Shown here one piece after another: positions 27,951-37,360 of a DNA stretch of 64,000 nt. The translations under genes were made by a program, and so were the position numbers. This stretch comes from Paenibacillus endophyticus (GTDB lineage Bacteria > Bacillota > Bacilli > Paenibacillales > Paenibacillaceae): positions 124,001-188,000 of the forward strand of contig NZ_JACHXW010000004.1 in the NCBI RefSeq assembly GCF_014192395.1. Reading direction: 5' to 3'. The notes below the pieces were generated by a model. It did not search any database. It was given only the letters and a program-made list of their open reading frames with translations, and was not told where the DNA came from. Positions within the stretch are counted from its first letter, which is position 1. Each line of letters opens with the position of its first letter.

Positions 27951-28003
27951 AACAAAAAGCATCCCAATGCGGCTTGTAGAAACAAACGGCATCAGGATGC
28001 TTT
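27951..28003 (-). terminator. Intrinsic terminator directly in front of the kinase gene
   Basis: AGCATCC and ATGC (27958-27970) pair with GCAT and GGATGCT (27989-28001). Five T and GTT follow on the minus strand, abutting the kinase ribosome site. It ends the GH105 operon but also stands only about 16 bases from the kinase start codon. Confidence 0.75.
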
Positions 28004-28062
28004 CCTGGACTATTCTTATAAAATCAACTGTATCATAGAGCACTAGCGGGAGCAAGCTGCGT

Positions 28063-29100
28063 TTAGAAGACATGTTTTTTGGAGTTAAGAAGCTCGGCAA
28101 GAAACGCGAGTGCAAGTCCTTGCCCCCAGCCTTGCACACGCTTATGTGAAACTTCGCGATAACCTTGCTGATCGTTCATAACAGCCGTACCCGCTGAAAC
28201 GTTCATGACCGAGCCATCCTCGGTAATTTGGCTTAAGATCCCCTCAATTGAACGCTGTATATACTTGTTGTACAACGTGCCAAAGGCGAACAAACCGGTT
28301 GCAATGCCAGCTGATCCAGAAGTCTCATGATAAGAGGTATCGTCATTAAGCACGGTATGCCATAAGCCATTTTCGGCTTGAAGACGTACGAGCGTGCTAA
28401 GCTGATCTCTCATTGAGCCTTCGATAATCATGAACGATGGATGCTGTACCGCAATATGCGGCAAGGCCTTCGCCATCGTCAGCGCCGCCCATGAATTGCC
28501 CCTCGCCCAAAAAATGGAGGACATGTGATTCTGAGCAATATTGTCCCAGCCATGATAATACATATTTGAAACAGGATCTTGAAGGAAATGCTCATGTCCA
28601 TGATATTGTTTAAGACCATCCTCCAAATAATCGGCGCGATCAAGCAAATGCCCCATTCGCACGAGGAAGTAGCCTGCCATCATCATCGTATCTACCCAGG
28701 CCTGTTCAGGAAAATTGTAGGTTTCTGAATTTACGGTATGTTGGAACACTCCGTCAGCAAAACGAACGGCATCGTTCTTTAAGTAATCAGCCATCTGAAT
28801 GGCCACTTCCAAATATTGATCATTGTCTGTTGCCTTATAAAGGGAAATGAGAGCATGCCCGATCGAAACACCGTTAACGGATAGCTTTGGGAGTCCATCC
28901 TCAAGCTTCTCGTCCACCCAGGCTTGCAGCAATGTCATATACCGTTTGTTGCCGGTTGCTTCATAGGCTTCCGCCACGCCATAGAAAGCCACTCCGCCCG
29001 GCCAATCCCAGCTAAAGTCCATTCTGAATGTACGGTCCACTACGCGGTCTATCACTTCTCGAATATGATTTTCGTCAAATTGAAGCTGCGGCATCTCCAT
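28063..29100 (-). CDS. Glycoside hydrolase family 105/88 (unsaturated rhamnogalacturonyl hydrolase-like)
   Basis: A 345-residue cytoplasmic enzyme with an alpha/alpha-barrel pattern. The family signature AWVDTMMMA carries the catalytic Asp, and ARGNSWAALTMA plus HETSGSAGIATGLFAFG are typical of YteR/YesR enzymes, which release the unsaturated uronic acid from pectin-lyase disaccharides. There is no signal peptide, so the substrate must be imported, which fits the ABC importer upstream. It is the last gene of the uptake operon, beginning 28 bases after the second permease. Confidence 0.85.
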   Translation of the reverse strand: MEMPQLQFDENHIREVIDRVVDRTFRMDFSWDWPGGVAFYGVAEAYEATGNKRYMTLLQAWVDEKLEDGLPKLSVNGVSIGHALISLYKATDNDQYLEVAIQMADYLKNDAVRFADGVFQHTVNSETYNFPEQAWVDTMMMAGYFLVRMGHLLDRADYLEDGLKQYHGHEHFLQDPVSNMYYHGWDNIAQNHMSSIFWARGNSWAALTMAKALPHIAVQHPSFMIIEGSMRDQLSTLVRLQAENGLWHTVLNDDTSYHETSGSAGIATGLFAFGTLYNKYIQRSIEGILSQITEDGSVMNVSAGTAVMNDQQGYREVSHKRVQGWGQGLALAFLAELLNSKKHVF

Positions 29101-29128
29101 CTTCCTCTCTCCTCTTTCATGTCTAGCC

Positions 29129-29965
29129 CTACTTCAAACCGCTTGTACTGATCCCTTCAACAATGTACTTCTGAAAAGCAAAGAATATAGCCAGTACTGG
29201 AATCAAGCTAACGATAGACATGGCGAACATCGCACCCCAGTTGGAAACGGTATCGCTGTCCAAAAACATTTTGAGTCCCATCGAAACCGGATACAAGCTT
29301 GGACGGTTCAAGTAAAGTACCGGTCCGAGCAAATCTTCCCAGCGCCAGTAAAAGGAGAAAATTGAAGCTGTTGCAAGTGCTGGCACGACCAGCGGCAATA
29401 TGATCCGGAAAAACAATCGGAACTTTCCACAGCCATCAATAGTTGCAGCTTCATCAAGCTCGTTCGGAATGGTGCGAATAAACTGAACGAGCAGGAAGAT
29501 GAAAAACGGAATTCCAAAATATTGCGGAACCACTATCGGTTTAATGGAATTAAGCCATTCAATTTTGGCGAATAAAATATATTGTGGTACGAGTACAACG
29601 TCATGTGGAAGCATTAGTGTAACCATCATGATGCCAAACCAGAACGTTTTACCCGTGAAGTTAAGTCTTGCGAAACCAAAAGCAATAAATGCCGATGACA
29701 AAACGGCTCCAATCGTCGCAATAATAACAATTTCGAGAGAGTTCATAATGAAAGTACCGAAGGATTGGCCTGCAATACCGATCCAGCCGATTTTGTAATT
29801 CTCCCATATCCAAGGCTGAGGAATGAGAGAATCCGCTGTAGCGAAAATCAGATTGCTTTGTTTGAATGAACTCATCAACAGCCATAATACGGGATAAACC
29901 ATGACCAATGCGAGTGCTGCAACAAAAACGTGGTAAATTGGCCACTTCAATTTTTTAAATAGCAT
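29129..29965 (-). CDS. ABC sugar importer permease (MalG/YesQ type)
   Basis: A 278-residue inner-membrane permease with six hydrophobic segments. The EAA loop reads [29 protein letters not shown], which contacts the ATPase, and the C-terminus ends in the usual [11 protein letters not shown]-type motif (GISTSGLK). It begins two bases after the first permease. No ATPase gene is in the locus; a shared MsmX-type ATPase would be required, as in Bacillus. Confidence 0.92.
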   Translation of the reverse strand: MLFKKLKWPIYHVFVAALALVMVYPVLWLLMSSFKQSNLIFATADSLIPQPWIWENYKIGWIGIAGQSFGTFIMNSLEIVIIATIGAVLSSAFIAFGFARLNFTGKTFWFGIMMVTLMLPHDVVLVPQYILFAKIEWLNSIKPIVVPQYFGIPFFIFLLVQFIRTIPNELDEAATIDGCGKFRLFFRIILPLVVPALATASIFSFYWRWEDLLGPVLYLNRPSLYPVSMGLKMFLDSDTVSNWGAMFAMSIVSLIPVLAIFFAFQKYIVEGISTSGLK

Positions 29966-29967
29966 GA

Positions 29968-30870
29968 TTAATGGCCACCTTTCGACTCATAATGCACCCA
30001 TTTTTTAGATGTGTAGAACAGAATACCTGTTAAAATAGCGATGATGATCAGCATGATCCAAGCCATTGCGGATGCATAACCCATATCAAAGTAAACGAAT
30101 GCTTGACGGAACAGGTATAAGGAATACAGCAAAGTACCATCCAGCGGACCACCTTCGCCTTTAGAGATGATATAGGCAGGAACAAATGTCATAAATGCCC
30201 CAATGGTTTGCATAATCGTATTAAACAAAATGATTGGGCTAAGCATGGGAATCGTAATTTTGAAAAATCGGATCATTGGGCCTGCACCATCCACATTCGA
30301 TGCTTCATACAATTCTGGCGGAATGTTTTTAAGACCCGCAAGGAAAATCAGCATGGAAGATCCAAATTGCCAAACGGACAATGTAATTAACATCCAAAGT
30401 GCCGCTATCGGTTCAGCAAACCATCTCACGCTATCTAAACCGAGTGAATTTAGCAGAATGTTTATTACCCCTTCGTCTCCGAAAAGATTGCGCCACATAA
30501 TCGATACGGCAACGCTGCCGCCGATAATCGAAGGAAGATAATAAACAGTCCGATATAACCCGATTGCTTTCGAGGCTGTATTCAAGATCATTGCGATAAA
30601 CAAGGCAAATGCCAACCTAAGCGGTACGCCAATAAACACGTATAAAAAAGTAACCTTTAACGACGCCCAAAATTTGGAGTCATCCGTGAACATCGTCGAG
30701 TAATTCTCAAATCCAATTAAGGACGGTGTCGAGAGCAGATCATAATCCGTAACAGAAAAATATAACGATGCTGCTGCTGGAATTAAAGTAAAGAATAAAA
30801 ATCCAATGATAAATGGTCCGATAAAAGTGTAACCGATCAAGTTGTTTTTAAATGATAGCGATTTCATCAT
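29968..30870 (-). CDS. ABC sugar importer permease (MalF/YesP type)
   Basis: A 300-residue permease with an N-terminal membrane segment and five more, and the EAA loop [49 protein letters not shown] near the N-terminus is typical of MalF-type partners. It lies 159 bases after the binding-protein gene; a stem-loop in that gap probably lowers permease expression relative to the binding protein. Confidence 0.92.
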   Translation of the reverse strand: MMKSLSFKNNLIGYTFIGPFIIGFLFFTLIPAAASLYFSVTDYDLLSTPSLIGFENYSTMFTDDSKFWASLKVTFLYVFIGVPLRLAFALFIAMILNTASKAIGLYRTVYYLPSIIGGSVAVSIMWRNLFGDEGVINILLNSLGLDSVRWFAEPIAALWMLITLSVWQFGSSMLIFLAGLKNIPPELYEASNVDGAGPMIRFFKITIPMLSPIILFNTIMQTIGAFMTFVPAYIISKGEGGPLDGTLLYSLYLFRQAFVYFDMGYASAMAWIMLIIIAILTGILFYTSKKWVHYESKGGH

Positions 30871-30979
30871 ATCCAGCTCCTATACGAAGTCTAGCTTGCC
30901 TTTTCTTTTGTATCCAAGCGGATCAGCTTAAGCTGCGCTTAGTGGCACAATCAATCGAATGGTTAAAGCTGAAAGTAGA

Positions 30980-31017
30980 AGATGCGATGGCCGATCTACT
31001 GACCAACCATCGCATCT
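30980..31017 (-). other. Intercistronic stem-loop after the binding-protein gene
   Basis: An 11-bp perfect stem (AGATGCGATGG with CCATCGCATCT) lies 12 bases past the binding-protein stop codon. It is not followed by a T run. Such structures protect the upstream mRNA and allow high binding-protein and low permease levels. Confidence 0.5.
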
Positions 31018-31029
31018 ACTCAAACAATA

Positions 31030-32364
31030 TTACTTGTTTTTCTTAAGAATTGAGGTTGCTTCGTCTCTAAATTTCTTTGCCGCTTCTTCTGGCTTGATTT
31101 TGTTGTAGTTCATTTGTTCTGCAAGGCTAGTCAACGATTTGAATACCTCGGCAGAGCCGATTGGATCAGCTGGATCCATTAGAGAGCTGTTTGTTTCAGC
31201 CCATGCCACATAATCATATACTTGGATTTGTGCTTCAGTAGAGACTTCTTTCAGTGCTTCTTTGACTTTCGCTGCAACTGGAACACCACGGTCGCCTAGG
31301 ATCAATTTATTTGCATCGATATCGTTTACGAAGAAACTTATAAATTTAGCTGCCTCTTCTTTTACTTTTGAATTCTCAGAAACGGAGAAGAACATACTTG
31401 GTTTCAAGAACAAGCCTTTCGTCATTTCAGGACCCGGCATCGCAGCAATAGCAAGCGGGCGATTAGCTACTTGCTGCAAGCCTACGAATTGATTCGACCA
31501 TTGCCATACGCCAATACCTTGGTTAAGTACAAGATGACTGTCTTCAGCACCTTTGATTTGAGCCAGGACGTCTGGAGAAGGAACAGCGCCATCAACAACA
31601 AGTTTAGCCAGCATGCCGAAGAAATCTGTAAACATTTGGTCGTCTTCATAGCCAAGACCTGTACCTTCCGCATTAAACAATGTTTTGCCTAGCGTACGGA
31701 GATAGTATCCGAAGAATACTTCTGCACGCATACCGCTATCGAAGTACAACCCTGCAGCTTTTGCTTTCTCTGCCATTGCAACGTAGTCATCCCATGTGAA
31801 GTTTTCAGGAATGGAATCAATGCCTGCTTTTTTCAAAAGTGCCGGATCATAGTTAAGTCCAAGTGCATTGACACCAAGATTCATACCGTAAAGGCCATCG
31901 CCTAGCTTGCCGCCGTCAATCGCATTTTGACTGATGTCAGAAACATCGATTTGTTTGCCCAGGAAAGGTGTCAAATCTGCCAATTGTTTTCTGCCTGCAT
32001 ATTGGGAGTAGTTTTGCGTGTCAATTTGGATAATGTCGGGAAGCTCGTTTGCTGCCGCTTGTGGCGCTAGCTTCTTCCAGTAATCATCATAGTTCGCATA
32101 TTCCATCTCGATCGTAACATGTGGATTTTTAGTTTTGTACATTTCGATAACCTTCATTGTATAATCATGTCGAGGCTGACCGCCCCACCATGCAATTCGA
32201 AGTGTTACTGGTTTTGCTTCGGTTGTTTCTGTTGATTCAGTTCCTGTTGCAGGTGTATTCGTGGAGTTAGTTGCGTTACCATTGCCATTATTCCCTCCGC
32301 AAGCGCTTACGAGAACCATCGCAGCAGTCATGAGAGTCAAAAGCATTTTCTTTGGTGCTTTCAT
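31030..32364 (-). CDS. Extracellular sugar-binding lipoprotein of ABC importer
   Basis: A 444-residue binding protein. The signal peptide ends in the lipobox VLVSACGG, so it should be lipid-anchored on the outer face of the membrane. A Gly/Asn/Thr linker follows. The fold begins VTLRIAWWGGQPRHDYTMKVIEMY, typical of family 1 oligosaccharide-binding proteins (YesO/MalE-like). It is the first gene of the transport operon, behind a promoter with a weak -35 at 32410-32438, which fits activation by the adjacent AraC-type regulator. Confidence 0.93.
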   Translation of the reverse strand: MKAPKKMLLTLMTAAMVLVSACGGNNGNGNATNSTNTPATGTESTETTEAKPVTLRIAWWGGQPRHDYTMKVIEMYKTKNPHVTIEMEYANYDDYWKKLAPQAAANELPDIIQIDTQNYSQYAGRKQLADLTPFLGKQIDVSDISQNAIDGGKLGDGLYGMNLGVNALGLNYDPALLKKAGIDSIPENFTWDDYVAMAEKAKAAGLYFDSGMRAEVFFGYYLRTLGKTLFNAEGTGLGYEDDQMFTDFFGMLAKLVVDGAVPSPDVLAQIKGAEDSHLVLNQGIGVWQWSNQFVGLQQVANRPLAIAAMPGPEMTKGLFLKPSMFFSVSENSKVKEEAAKFISFFVNDIDANKLILGDRGVPVAAKVKEALKEVSTEAQIQVYDYVAWAETNSSLMDPADPIGSAEVFKSLTSLAEQMNYNKIKPEEAAKKFRDEATSILKKNK

Positions 32365-32409
32365 TGTGTTACGCCCCTTCCAAACTCTTTAATGTTGTTT
32401 ACAAGCTTT

Positions 32410-32438
32410 ATTATAGGTCGAATGCAGAAGCATCGGAA
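32410..32438 (-). promoter_or_regulatory. Promoter of the sugar-uptake operon, weak -35
   Basis: Minus strand TTCCGA (32438-32433), a 17-base spacer and perfect TATAAT (32415-32410). The poor -35 suggests activator dependence. The start codon of the binding protein is about 46 bases downstream. Confidence 0.5.
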
Positions 32439-32460
32439 TTAAAAAAACCGCTTTCTTTGT

Positions 32461-32492
32461 TAAAAAAACAGAGGTCGCCATCATGGCGACCT
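32461..32492 (-). terminator. Terminator containing the stop codon of the YesN-type gene
   Basis: AGGTCGCCA pairs with TGGCGACCT (9 bp); the 3-base loop is the TGA stop codon itself. On the minus strand the stem is followed by CTGTTTTTTTA. The last codons of the regulator therefore form one arm. Confidence 0.85.
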
Positions 32493-34037
32493 TTTGAATT
32501 CGGATGGCGTAAATCCGGTATGCTTTTTAAAAACCTGGCTAAAGTATTGCGGATTATCGCCGAAACCGAATTTTTCTGCCAACTCGAACACTTTAACATC
32601 GCCGGTCATTTCGATCTCTACCATTGCCCGTTCCATTCTCAGACGAACAACGTAATTAGAAAACTTCTCACCCGTTTCCTTCTTGAAGAGCTTGCCCAAA
32701 TAATCAGCATTCATATATAAAATCTCGCTAGCAACCCAATTTAGCGACAAATCAGGATTCGAAATTTGCTCTTCAATTACGCTTATCATCTTATGAATAA
32801 TTAGAGAGTGCTTTTTCGAATGCGTATGATAATTTTGCATGCAAATTTTTTCTGCGCTTTCGGTTACGAATTGTTCGATTGTCCTAAGTGTACAGTAGCT
32901 GTCGAACCGAGTGATTTGCGTTAAGTAATCGTTAATCTCCTCAGGTCTGCCTTGCCGCACAATCGAAATGTAGAGCGGAATAACATAAGACTTCGATATA
33001 TGGGTATCCATACGGCTATCAGCTAGCAAAGAAAAATAGTGCTGAAGCTCTGATTGGACAAATGCCCAATCACCTGATTTCACATGCATGCAAAGCGGCT
33101 CTTCGTCATAGATGAATGTATTGAGAATGTTGTCGTCACCACGCTCGACATCCATCTGAGTGATGATGCTGCCCTCACCCAAATAAAACTGGTAGTTTAA
33201 GCATTCCAACGTTTCACGGTACATTTTGCGGGCATCGGTTATAGGACCTGCATCGCTAACAGCAACGGTGGCATCGAGCTTATAATAGGTCGAAAATGTT
33301 TGTTTGATGGCAATAAGCATTGGAAACAAAATATCTTTATCGCTAATCTCCTTAATTAATAGCAGCACATGCTTGCCAATTGTTGTGCTTAATAGAACAA
33401 TGGATTTGCCAAGCACATCTTGGGCAATGTTTTTTACGGCAAACATATGCTCGAACTCGAACTTGCCTTCTAATTGAAATAAGAGCAGCTGTACCTTGTC
33501 ATTCTCAACGGTAATATGAAACAGATTTCCAAAGTCGTCCCAATCCCTCTGTCCAAAGGTTTTATTCGTAACAAGCTCTTTCAAAAATTGCTCCTTGGCA
33601 TGCGGAAGCACTTTGGACAGCTCTTTCTGGATATTGGTCATGAACGTTTGCTGCGACTGCTGCTCTTCAAGCTCAGCAATCACTTCGGTTAGCGCATCCG
33701 TGATCGTATTCTCGTTGCATGGCTTAAGCAAATAATGTTTTACGCCGAATTGCATCGCTGTTCTTGCATAATCGAATTCACTGAAACCCGATAATAAAAT
33801 AAAGGCAATATGCGGGTATTTCTCATGCACCTTCTCCACAAGCTGAAGACCGTTCATCCCCGGCATCTTAATATCGGATATGACGATATCCGGCATATGG
33901 CTTTCAATGAAAGCCATTGCTTCAAGTCCGTTGCGCGCTGTTCCAGCCAACTCCGACTGATACTCCTCCCATTTCACCGTAAGAGAAATACCTTCTACGA
34001 TTATGCGTTCGTCATCCACCAGCAATACCTTATACAT
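32481..34037 (-). CDS. YesN-type response regulator with AraC DNA-binding domain
   Basis: A 518-residue regulator. The N-terminal receiver (LLVDDERIIVEG, phosphoacceptor Asp in IVISDIKMPGMNG, Lys in YLLKPCN) is followed by a long middle region and a C-terminal AraC-type double helix-turn-helix ending FSQVFKKHTGFTPSEFK. It should activate the sugar-uptake operon downstream. Its start overlaps the end of the sensor gene by eight bases. A terminator folded over its stop codon separates it from the transport genes, which have their own promoter. Confidence 0.93.
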   Translation of the reverse strand: MYKVLLVDDERIIVEGISLTVKWEEYQSELAGTARNGLEAMAFIESHMPDIVISDIKMPGMNGLQLVEKVHEKYPHIAFILLSGFSEFDYARTAMQFGVKHYLLKPCNENTITDALTEVIAELEEQQSQQTFMTNIQKELSKVLPHAKEQFLKELVTNKTFGQRDWDDFGNLFHITVENDKVQLLLFQLEGKFEFEHMFAVKNIAQDVLGKSIVLLSTTIGKHVLLLIKEISDKDILFPMLIAIKQTFSTYYKLDATVAVSDAGPITDARKMYRETLECLNYQFYLGEGSIITQMDVERGDDNILNTFIYDEEPLCMHVKSGDWAFVQSELQHYFSLLADSRMDTHISKSYVIPLYISIVRQGRPEEINDYLTQITRFDSYCTLRTIEQFVTESAEKICMQNYHTHSKKHSLIIHKMISVIEEQISNPDLSLNWVASEILYMNADYLGKLFKKETGEKFSNYVVRLRMERAMVEIEMTGDVKVFELAEKFGFGDNPQYFSQVFKKHTGFTPSEFKRSP

Positions 34038-35784
34038 GGGAACCCCTCATTTCATAAGGAAGCATTAATTTGACTCTCGTACCACCGTTTGGCTCGCTTT
34101 CAACCATTAATCCGTAAGCTTCGCCGTATAAAAGCTTTATGCGATCCTCAATGTTTTTGAGACCCAGCCCTGAGCCCTTCGTTTGCACTTGTCCGCTCAG
34201 CAGTTGTGCAACAAAGGCTTCCTCCATGCCTGGACCATTGTCTTCGACCGTAATAAACAGCCAATTGTCCTCGGTAAATGCCGCGATTCTAATGCTGCAA
34301 GTGTCAATCATCTGTTCCAGTCCATAATTGATGGCGTTCTCGACCAGCGGCTGCAAGGAAAGCTTAGGAATACTGCAATGCATCAGCGTATCCGGTACAT
34401 CAACCTGAAAGTCCAAACGCTCCTCGAACCTATATTTCTGTATCGTTACATAATGATTGATAATATCGAGCTCCTTGCTTAGCGGAATCAGCGGTTCCTT
34501 CAGATTGATGGAGGTACGGAGCAGCGACCCGAGCGCCTCTACCATCTGTGAAATATGGGTTTGGTTGCTCAGCTTAGCCGACCAATTGATCGATTCCAGC
34601 GTGTTGTACAGGAAATGCGGATTGATCTGAGCCTGAAGCGCTTTGAACTCCGTATCGCGTATGGTCAATTGCTTCACGTAGTTTTCATGTATGAGCTCGT
34701 TAATCCGTTCAACCATAATACGGAAGTTTCGGTGCATTTGTCCAGCCTCATCCATCGCCAGCGCCCTTTCGTTTGGTTCCTCCATATATTCAAAGTGACC
34801 GAGCTGTACGCGCTTCATCTTCGCATTCAAACGTTCGATTGGTTCTGTTATCCCTTTCGCAAAGCTGACAGCAATAAATAGAATAACGATAAAAAGAATC
34901 GCAAAAATAATAATAATCGTATTTTTCACTTTCACAACCCGGTCAAAAATATCATCGAATGGGATGAGCGTGAAGTAGGTCCAATCGGTGTAGGTGGACG
35001 CAATAAACGTTACAAAATATTGCCTGCCCTCGTATTTGATCACTTTATAGCCTTCTTTTCCTGACAAGGCTGCTAAAGAATCAATGGGGAACTCGGACGC
35101 CTCCGGGTAAACGGCTTCATTATGATTCATAATGATCAGCTGTGCATCATTGCTGTTCATGCCTTTCGCTAAATCGCGAAATAGCTTGTTCATATCGATA
35201 CGCAGTGCTAATGTGCCAATGTAATCCAAGTTTAGCTGCTCAAAGGATCTGACCTCGCGAGCAGCAACTAAAGATTTATCATAGCTGTTTGGGGCTATCC
35301 ATGTGTTCCCGCCCTTATTGACGGTCGTTAATTGCTTGAATTCATTAAGCCTATCTTGAAATAATGTAACCGAATTGGCGCCTACCGCATATTCATTATC
35401 ATTTACGTCATAAAGCTGTGCAGACAAAACGTATTTATCCAATGCGCCTATATTGACCATTCGTTCCTTGACGGTCAACTTAACCACATAATTGTCATAA
35501 TCCGATAAACCGCTTTTAATGGATCGCAGATAATGCTGGATCGTCGAATCGGTAGATAGCATGAACGTAAGCTTTTCCATCTTTTTAAGCTCATTCTCTA
35601 TGCTGATTGAAGACAAGCTCAACGCTTTGGAGGATTGCTTGTAGATCTCCCGGTCATAGAAATCAAATGCATATTGTTGAATGATGATAGCTAAGACGGC
35701 AACAACCAGCATGATGACAGAGATTAAAACAAACATTTTATGCTTAATCCGAAGATTCATATAAAGCGCTTTCAAATAGATCAA
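34030..35784 (-). CDS. YesM-type sensor histidine kinase
   Basis: A 584-residue membrane kinase of the YesM/LytS-like His_kinase group. Membrane segments lie at about 20-38 and 290-310, flanking a ~250-residue dCache-like extracellular sensor. HAMP follows, then the phosphoacceptor in LQAQINPHFLYNTLESINW and an ATPase domain with LVENAINYGLEQ and GSGLGLKNIEDR. Such kinases sense extracellular sugars, often with the cognate binding protein. Placed with YesN-type regulator and GH105, it likely responds to pectin-derived oligosaccharides; that substrate is inferred from context. Confidence 0.93.
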   Translation of the reverse strand: MIYLKALYMNLRIKHKMFVLISVIMLVVAVLAIIIQQYAFDFYDREIYKQSSKALSLSSISIENELKKMEKLTFMLSTDSTIQHYLRSIKSGLSDYDNYVVKLTVKERMVNIGALDKYVLSAQLYDVNDNEYAVGANSVTLFQDRLNEFKQLTTVNKGGNTWIAPNSYDKSLVAAREVRSFEQLNLDYIGTLALRIDMNKLFRDLAKGMNSNDAQLIIMNHNEAVYPEASEFPIDSLAALSGKEGYKVIKYEGRQYFVTFIASTYTDWTYFTLIPFDDIFDRVVKVKNTIIIIFAILFIVILFIAVSFAKGITEPIERLNAKMKRVQLGHFEYMEEPNERALAMDEAGQMHRNFRIMVERINELIHENYVKQLTIRDTEFKALQAQINPHFLYNTLESINWSAKLSNQTHISQMVEALGSLLRTSINLKEPLIPLSKELDIINHYVTIQKYRFEERLDFQVDVPDTLMHCSIPKLSLQPLVENAINYGLEQMIDTCSIRIAAFTEDNWLFITVEDNGPGMEEAFVAQLLSGQVQTKGSGLGLKNIEDRIKLLYGEAYGLMVESEPNGGTRVKLMLPYEMRGSHV

Positions 35785-35841
35785 ACTATTGTGCCTCCCT
35801 CGAGCATCCGCATGTCCTGTTCATGGAATCAGCAATTTCGT

Positions 35842-35873
35842 TAAAAAACAGCGCCCTGCCAGTTGGCGGGCGC
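35842..35873 (-). terminator. Terminator of the FtsJ-type methyltransferase gene
   Basis: GCGCCCGCC, loop AACT and GGC(A)GGGCGC on the minus strand are followed by TGTTTTTTAA, seven bases past the stop codon. Confidence 0.85.
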
Positions 35874-35879
35874 GGCTTT

Positions 35880-36896
35880 TTATTTCTTGATCAAATGTAA
35901 TGTAATTTCCTCACGGTTGTGGAACAGCTGTTTTGCCTTCTGCAGTCTAAATTCCGTTGATAGTCTTGAAATCACGTCTCTGATGGTTTGCAACGGCTTG
36001 CGATGCATTAGCTTCACTGTAATGATCGCAGTTGCCCCGCTTTTAAGCGCAGGCTCTAGATCCAGAACGAGCTTGCACATGAGCATCGGGCTCCAGCTCA
36101 TATCACAGACTAGCAGATCGAACGAACCGGGGTTGAACTTCACCTCTGAGGCATTTCGCTTCAAATAGGTGAGTGTTGGATACGCCATCAATGATGGGTG
36201 CAATTCAGCTGGGTCTATGGCTGTTACCCGTAGTCCACGCTCCAGAAGGAGCGATGTCCAGCCGCCTGGTGCCGCGCCAACATCAAGCGCATTTTGATAG
36301 TCAGCGTAATTTAGTTTGAATTCCCGCTCTGCTTCAAGAAGCTTGAACTTCGCGCGGGATACTTGTCCCTCTTCGCGCTGGAAACGCACCGCACCGCCTG
36401 GCCAATCCGAAAGCATGTCAGCAGGAGCGCCCAAACCTACATACAGCTTTTCAGCAGCAGCATAAATAGCAATAATAATATCCGGCAGCTGTACGACAGG
36501 CTCGGCTCCAATCTCTTCAAGGACAGCATCCAAAACGGCCTTCGTATCTGCTGCTGTATACATAAACGCAGTCTTGGAGGTTCGTCTAATATGTACGGCG
36601 ACCCGTTTGTTCTCGAATGACAAAACGGCATTGCGCACCATGTTGGACAAATCCTCAAGGTCGTTCGCATTCCCTGTTATATCGATTGTACGGTCAACAG
36701 GCTGCATATGGCGAAGAAAGATCGGCTCTTGCTGAAGGATGGCTTGTAGCGTTCCATCACGGTCGAGCGGGCTCGTCCATAAAAAAACCTCACCTGCCGC
36801 AAGTTGCGTGAAGGTTACTCCATCTACAAGTCGGCGAAGCTCCTCCATCGCATAAGGTGCATAAGTTTGATTGGCTGTTCCGATCCATTGACTCAC
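35880..36896 (-). CDS. FtsJ/RlmM-like 2'-O-ribose RNA methyltransferase
   Basis: A 338-residue protein. The C-terminal half is a Rossmann methyltransferase with SAM motif ALDVGAAPGGWTSLLL. The K-D-K-E tetrad of 2'-O-methyltransferases can be placed: Lys in SRAKFKLLEAE, Asp in LLVCDMSW, Lys in AIITVKLM and Glu in REEITLHLI. The N-terminal half (about 1-165) is like the RNA-binding part of RlmM-type enzymes. It probably modifies rRNA, but the target is not known. A long gap-free tail ends at its terminator. Neighbours are a receiver-domain protein and an Fpg-like gene. Confidence 0.8.
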   Translation of the reverse strand: MSQWIGTANQTYAPYAMEELRRLVDGVTFTQLAAGEVFLWTSPLDRDGTLQAILQQEPIFLRHMQPVDRTIDITGNANDLEDLSNMVRNAVLSFENKRVAVHIRRTSKTAFMYTAADTKAVLDAVLEEIGAEPVVQLPDIIIAIYAAAEKLYVGLGAPADMLSDWPGGAVRFQREEGQVSRAKFKLLEAEREFKLNYADYQNALDVGAAPGGWTSLLLERGLRVTAIDPAELHPSLMAYPTLTYLKRNASEVKFNPGSFDLLVCDMSWSPMLMCKLVLDLEPALKSGATAIITVKLMHRKPLQTIRDVISRLSTEFRLQKAKQLFHNREEITLHLIKK

Positions 36897-36978
36897 GTAT
36901 GTTAAACCTCTTTCATTTATGAATTACTCAATACCCTGGGAAAGGAAGGGAGCTATTTTCTCCCGTCCCCCGTGTATG

Positions 36979-37317
36979 TTACGATAACCGTCCGGCAATT
37001 TGATTCAACAAAGCATCAGGCATCGGACCGTTATGCAGCTTCGTATCAACAGGAGCACTGCTCATGAGCATGTCGTACATCTGCATCCGACCTGCGCTGC
37101 TTGAAGTGTGTAAGTAGATTTGCTCCGGGTAACGGCCCGTTTCCACGATGTGTCGAACCACTTCATAGCCTGTTGGCTGCGCCCAGCCCAGATCGTAATC
37201 AAGCGATAGAATGCCAACTTGCTCTAAATCTAGAAGCTGCTTGCATTCCTCGGCATTTATGGCCAGAATGAATCCTTTGGGGCAAACTCGGTAATCATCC
37301 AAATAAACATGTATCAT
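36979..37317 (-). CDS. Cyclic-phosphate-processing receiver-domain protein (predicted)
   Basis: A 112-residue single-domain protein starting IHVYLDDYRVCPKGF, with Asp pair at 6-7, and LSLDYDLGWAQPTGYEVV in the position of the receiver phosphoacceptor strand, then YLHTSSSAGRMQM. This matches the cREC family, a receiver-like fold predicted from gene neighbourhoods to process cyclic phosphates on RNA ends or nucleotides. No DNA-binding domain is attached. It lies between an RNA methyltransferase and a DNA glycosylase-like gene. The biochemical role of the family is, to my knowledge, predicted rather than proven. Confidence 0.6.
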   Translation of the reverse strand: MIHVYLDDYRVCPKGFILAINAEECKQLLDLEQVGILSLDYDLGWAQPTGYEVVRHIVETGRYPEQIYLHTSSSAGRMQMYDMLMSSAPVDTKLHNGPMPDALLNQIAGRLS

Positions 37318-37360
37318 GATTGACCCCCCTGCTCAATGATTAGCTTCCGCTTGCGATCAT

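Noticed and set aside
36940-36972. Terminator after the cREC gene
   Set aside because: A GGGAG/CTCCC stem is visible, but it is short and the following minus-strand sequence (TTCCTTTCCC) is not a T run. It was left out of the feature list.
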